Positions 61,347 through 64,000 of a stretch of 64,000 nucleotides of DNA are shown here, in pieces. A model generated the notes under the pieces. The model saw only the letters and a list, made by a program, of their open reading frames with translations. It was not told the origin of the DNA and ran no database searches. Numbering within the stretch: position 1 is the stretch's first letter; every line of letters begins with the position of its first letter. The translations under genes and the position numbers were made by a program. The stretch comes from CANKJK01 sp040081715 (GTDB lineage Bacteria > Acidobacteriota > Vicinamibacteria > Vicinamibacterales > UBA2999): assembly GCA_040081715.1 (NCBI GenBank), contig JBEBFY010000001.1, positions 186,001 through 250,000 of the forward strand, read 5' to 3'.

Positions 61347-62509
61347 CAGGCCTCCCCTGCCAGCGCCACGGCCGCAGCCACCGCATCGATGACGCGGTCC
61401 TGGTCGGCATCCGACAGGTCATGGAAAAGCGGCAACACGATGGTGGTGTCCTGCGTCCGCTCGCTTGTGGACAGTCCGCCCGGGCCCGGCCGCCAGGTGT
61501 CTGGCGGATACGCCGCCTCGCGGTGCGCGTTCATCGCGCCACGGCGCGTGGCGATGCCCTGGTCGAGCAGCCGCTGCATCACGGGCCGCTGCCGATCGGA
61601 GGTGGCCACCCGAATCGCATAGCTCTGCCAGTTACTGCGCGCCCACTCGGGCTCGGCCGGGGGCGTGACGCCCGGCATCGCGCAAAAGGCCGCGGTGTAG
61701 CGGGCGGCCAGGGCCCGCCGGCGGCTGACAATGGCCGCCAGCCGCTTGAGCTGCTCGCGTCCGATGGCCGCCTGGATGTCGGTCAGCCGGTAGTTGAAGC
61801 CCAGGATCGGATACGCCTCGTGGACCACCTGCGCGGACGCGTGCCGCACGGTGTCGGGCACGTTCATGCCGTGCTGGCGCAGCAGGCGGAATCGCGCGTC
61901 GAGCGCCGGGTCGGCCGTGGTCAGCATCCCGCCGTCCCCGGTTGAGACGAGCTTGCGCGGATGAAAGGAAAAGCAGGCGATGTCGCCGTGCGGACGGCCC
62001 ACCCGTTGCCACAGCCCGTCCGGGCCGCGGATCTCGCTGCCGGCGGCGCAGGCCGCATCCTCGACGACGCGGAGGCCGTGCCGGGCGGCCAGGGCCGTGA
62101 TGGCGGTCAGGTCGCACGGCATTCCCAGTTGGTGCACGCAGAGGATGGCCCGCGTGGCAGACGTGACGGCGGCCTCCACCTGACCGGGGTCGATGTTGAA
62201 CGTGTCCGGGTCGACATCCACGAAGACCGGCGTGGCGCCGCAGTACCGGATGGCGTTGGCGGTGGCGATGAAGGAGTGGCTGACGGTGATGACTTCGTCG
62301 CCGGGCCCCACGCCGAGTGCCGCCAGGGCCACGTGCAGCGCCGTCGTGCAGCTCGACACCGCGCAGGCGTGCGGCGCGCCGACCTCGCGCGCGAACTCGC
62401 GCTCGAAGGCGGCCACCTCGGGACCCTGGGTGACCCAGCCCGACAGGATGGCCCGCCGCGCCGCGGCCGCCTCCTCCTCACCCATCCAGGGCTTCGCGAC
62501 CGGAATCAT
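61346..62509 (-). CDS. DegT/DnrJ/EryC1/StrS-family sugar aminotransferase
   Basis: A 387-residue PLP enzyme that aminates a keto nucleotide sugar. The PLP lysine is Lys186 in SFHPRKLVSTGDGG, the Asp pairing with pyridine N is in VVEDAACAAG near residue 151, and the N-terminal SSCTTALHVAL binds phosphate. The C-terminal part contains SNWQSYAIRV. It makes an amino-deoxy sugar, such as a 4-amino sugar of the nonulosonic or dTDP type. It overlaps the epimerase stop by 4 bases (ATGA) and the next gene by one. Confidence 0.92.
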   Translation of the reverse strand: MIPVAKPWMGEEEAAAARRAILSGWVTQGPEVAAFEREFAREVGAPHACAVSSCTTALHVALAALGVGPGDEVITVSHSFIATANAIRYCGATPVFVDVDPDTFNIDPGQVEAAVTSATRAILCVHQLGMPCDLTAITALAARHGLRVVEDAACAAGSEIRGPDGLWQRVGRPHGDIACFSFHPRKLVSTGDGGMLTTADPALDARFRLLRQHGMNVPDTVRHASAQVVHEAYPILGFNYRLTDIQAAIGREQLKRLAAIVSRRRALAARYTAAFCAMPGVTPPAEPEWARSNWQSYAIRVATSDRQRPVMQRLLDQGIATRRGAMNAHREAAYPPDTWRPGPGGLSTSERTQDTTIVLPLFHDLSDADQDRVIDAVAAAVALAGEA

Positions 62510-63501
62510 GAAACGGGCATCCAGTTGCGCACGACCTCACGCTCCAGCAGCGCCGCTGGGTCGGCACCCTGGTCGCGATACCAGGCCAGCAGGCGCGCCA
62601 GGCCTTCCTCGAGCCCGATCGCCGGCTGATACCCCAGCAGATCTCGGGCCTCGGTCATGTCCGCGTAGAGCCGCAATACGTCGCCCGGCCGGCCTTCCAC
62701 ATGCTCGACCGGCGCCCCGGGCCGCCCCGCCGCCTTCGCGACCAGACGGGCCAGTTCGGCCACCGTGGTCTCGGCACCGAAGCCGAGGTTGATCGTCCGG
62801 CCGACGGCGGCCGGATGATCGCCGGCCAGGAGGATCCCGCGGGCCGAATCGGAGACATAGGTGAAATCGCGCGTCTGCGTGCCGTCGCCGAAGATCACCA
62901 GCGGCCGGCCCGCGAGACATCGCAGCAGGAACTTCGGGATGACCTCGCCGCTGTCGCCCTCGTGATGGCTGCGCGGACCATACGTATTGAACGGCCGCAC
63001 CACCACGGTTGCGTACCCGTAGGTGCGGTGGAACGCACGCGTGTAGCTTTCGCCAGCGAGCTTGGACCCACCGTAGACCGTGCACGGAAATGTCGGGTGG
63101 TCTTCCGTCATCGGCACCCAGCGCGCTGTGCCGTAGACCTCGGAGCTCGACACGTAGACGAACTTCGCCACGCCCGCTGCCCTCGACGCCTGCAGCAGCC
63201 CGAGTGTCCCCGTGGCGTTGACGTGATGGTTCTCCACCGGTGCGTGCACGGAGTGCCTGACGCCGAGACAGGCGAGGTGGTACACCGTCGATGCCTGCGT
63301 GAGCCAGGGCTCGAGCGCGGGGAGGTCGCGGATGTCCGCCTCCACGACCACGAGCCGGTCATCGCCGGGCAGGTTCGCGCGGGTCCCGTTGACGAAGTTG
63401 TCCACGACGACGACACGGTCGCCGCGCGCCAGGAGCTGCCGCACCAGCTCGGATCCGATGAAGCCGGCGCCACCGGTGACCAGCGTCCAGCTCGTCGTCA
63501 A
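62506..63501 (-). CDS. NAD-dependent nucleotide-sugar epimerase/dehydratase
   Basis: A 331-residue extended SDR. VTGGAGFIGSELVRQL is the NAD motif, YVSSSEVYG the Ser/Thr region and YGGSKLAGE gives the catalytic Tyr and Lys. RPFNTYGPRSH and the TRDFTYVSD segment fit the UDP-glucose epimerase / dTDP-glucose dehydratase group. The start is assigned to a TTG at 63501 because it overlaps the upstream stop as TTGA, following the pattern of this operon. Upstream in-frame sequence belongs to the previous gene. It likely provides the keto sugar for the next aminotransferase. Confidence 0.88.
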   Translation of the reverse strand: MTTSWTLVTGGAGFIGSELVRQLLARGDRVVVVDNFVNGTRANLPGDDRLVVVEADIRDLPALEPWLTQASTVYHLACLGVRHSVHAPVENHHVNATGTLGLLQASRAAGVAKFVYVSSSEVYGTARWVPMTEDHPTFPCTVYGGSKLAGESYTRAFHRTYGYATVVVRPFNTYGPRSHHEGDSGEVIPKFLLRCLAGRPLVIFGDGTQTRDFTYVSDSARGILLAGDHPAAVGRTINLGFGAETTVAELARLVAKAAGRPGAPVEHVEGRPGDVLRLYADMTEARDLLGYQPAIGLEEGLARLLAWYRDQGADPAALLEREVVRNWMPVS

Positions 63502-63983
63502 CGGCCCGCTCCTGCTGGCAGGGGCGCCACCGCATCGGCCCTGGGACCGCACACCGCCGTGACCCCGGGCCGGGACAGCATGGCGATCACGTCCCTGGAC
63601 CCCATCCGCTCCGCGATGCAGAGCAGGTGCGCCCTCATCGCGTCATCGTCAGGAACGCCCTCCCGCACCAGCAGGTCCAGCATCGAGCCGCGGTCACGGT
63701 AGGCCGCGGCCTCCATCGGCGTCATCCGGCGCGCCGACCGTGCGAGCACGTCGCTCCCTACGTCGTACGTGGCCACGGGGCTGTCGCCCGCGCGCAGCCG
63801 CCGTATCAGACCCGGAGGGTCGTCTTCGATGACCAACTCGGCGGGATTGAGCGCCCGGTCCGTGAGCAGGCGCATGCCCGCCTGCTCGGTGACGACGTAG
63901 AAGACCACGAGCAGCAATGCCAGCACGATGGGGCCGGCCGCGAGGGTCAGCGTGAGCCGTTGATGCGTGAGGCGCTGCGTCAT
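63498..63983 (-). CDS. Membrane-anchored protein with degenerate ankyrin-like repeats
   Basis: A 161-residue protein with one transmembrane helix near residues 14-33 (AGPIVLALLLVVFYVV) and a periplasmic or cytoplasmic tail. The tail has MTPMEAAAYRDRGSMLDLLVREG and CIAERMGSRDVIAMLSR, each spaced like an ankyrin helix pair. I do not recognise a named family. It is the most upstream complete gene of the polysaccharide operon in the window and overlaps the epimerase gene by 4 bases. The operon may continue beyond the window edge. Confidence 0.6.
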   Translation of the reverse strand: MTQRLTHQRLTLTLAAGPIVLALLLVVFYVVTEQAGMRLLTDRALNPAELVIEDDPPGLIRRLRAGDSPVATYDVGSDVLARSARRMTPMEAAAYRDRGSMLDLLVREGVPDDDAMRAHLLCIAERMGSRDVIAMLSRPGVTAVCGPRADAVAPLPAGAGR

Positions 63984-64000
63984 TGCGTGGTATCGAACCA

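Noticed and set aside
1..64000. tRNA, rRNA, CRISPR array, prophage or transposase genes
   Set aside because: Looked for T-loop-like GGTTCGA patterns, evenly spaced direct repeats and integrase/transposase motifs, and saw none that could be supported.

Overview
The window is GC-rich, densely packed bacterial DNA with no rRNA, tRNA, CRISPR array, phage or insertion-sequence genes that I could recognise. The gene content points to an Acidobacteriota lineage of the Vicinamibacteria type. The pointers are two TonB-dependent receptors with an N-terminal carboxypeptidase-regulatory-like domain, secreted DUF1592/DUF1552 pairs with ankyrin-repeat proteins, PQQ beta-propeller dehydrogenases, DUF4159 proteins and a propeller-type sensor kinase. 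This taxonomic call is inference from family content only.

Region 1 (1-12.7 kb) is mixed housekeeping: a 5'-truncated glucokinase, a GNAT acetyltransferase, a secreted metallo-beta-lactamase-fold protein, a prohibitin-like band-7 protein, TonB receptor 1, a coupled DUF7662/mini-membrane-protein pair, a degenerate NAD-dependent epimerase, a c'-type cytochrome lipoprotein and a giant fused FAD/NAD/Fe-S oxidoreductase resembling NfnAB/SudAB. Region 2 (12.7-22.5 kb) starts with thiS-thiG, which runs with 4-base overlaps into a coiled-coil methyltransferase and an O-antigen ligase-like protein. On the opposite strand lie a nucleotide-sugar dehydrogenase, gmd and rfbD, followed by an FAD oxidoreductase and a secreted FKBP-type isomerase. 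The last two flank a large cloverleaf-like inverted repeat.

Region 3 (22.6-48.1 kb) is the most unusual part: sixteen genes in a row on the minus strand, nearly all with export signals. In transcription order they are two DUF4159 proteins, DUF1592-DUF1552-ankyrin module A, a propeller sensor kinase and NarL-type regulator, a secreted hypothetical, a haem-c plus copper-monooxygenase-like protein, DUF1592-DUF1552-ankyrin module B, a signal-peptide-bearing HpcH/HpaI aldolase, a PQQ dehydrogenase, a second such aldolase and TonB receptor 2. I read this as a regulated envelope oxidation and cleavage system for an unknown substrate. Outer-membrane uptake would be by the receptor, oxidation by the PQQ, haem and copper enzymes, and carbon-carbon cleavage by exported aldolases.

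Region 4 (48.2-64 kb) is a fourteen-gene minus-strand operon for a surface polysaccharide. Most junctions are overlaps of 1 to 7 bases. It encodes sugar-modifying enzymes (epimerase, DegT/DnrJ aminotransferase, SDR, aldehyde dehydrogenase, transketolase, HAD phosphatase), a NeuB-type synthase with a CMP-sugar cytidylyltransferase, three glycosyltransferases, a capsule-synthesis-like protein and a fusion of a WecA-type initiating transferase with half of a FlaA1-type protein. Together they suggest a CMP-activated acidic keto-sugar built into a lipid-linked glycan.

Several genes lack a ribosome binding site but carry a TAnnnT- or GACAAT-like -10 box ending 6-9 bases before the start codon. This suggests leaderless transcription is used here. 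There is no gene-free stretch longer than about 300 bases.
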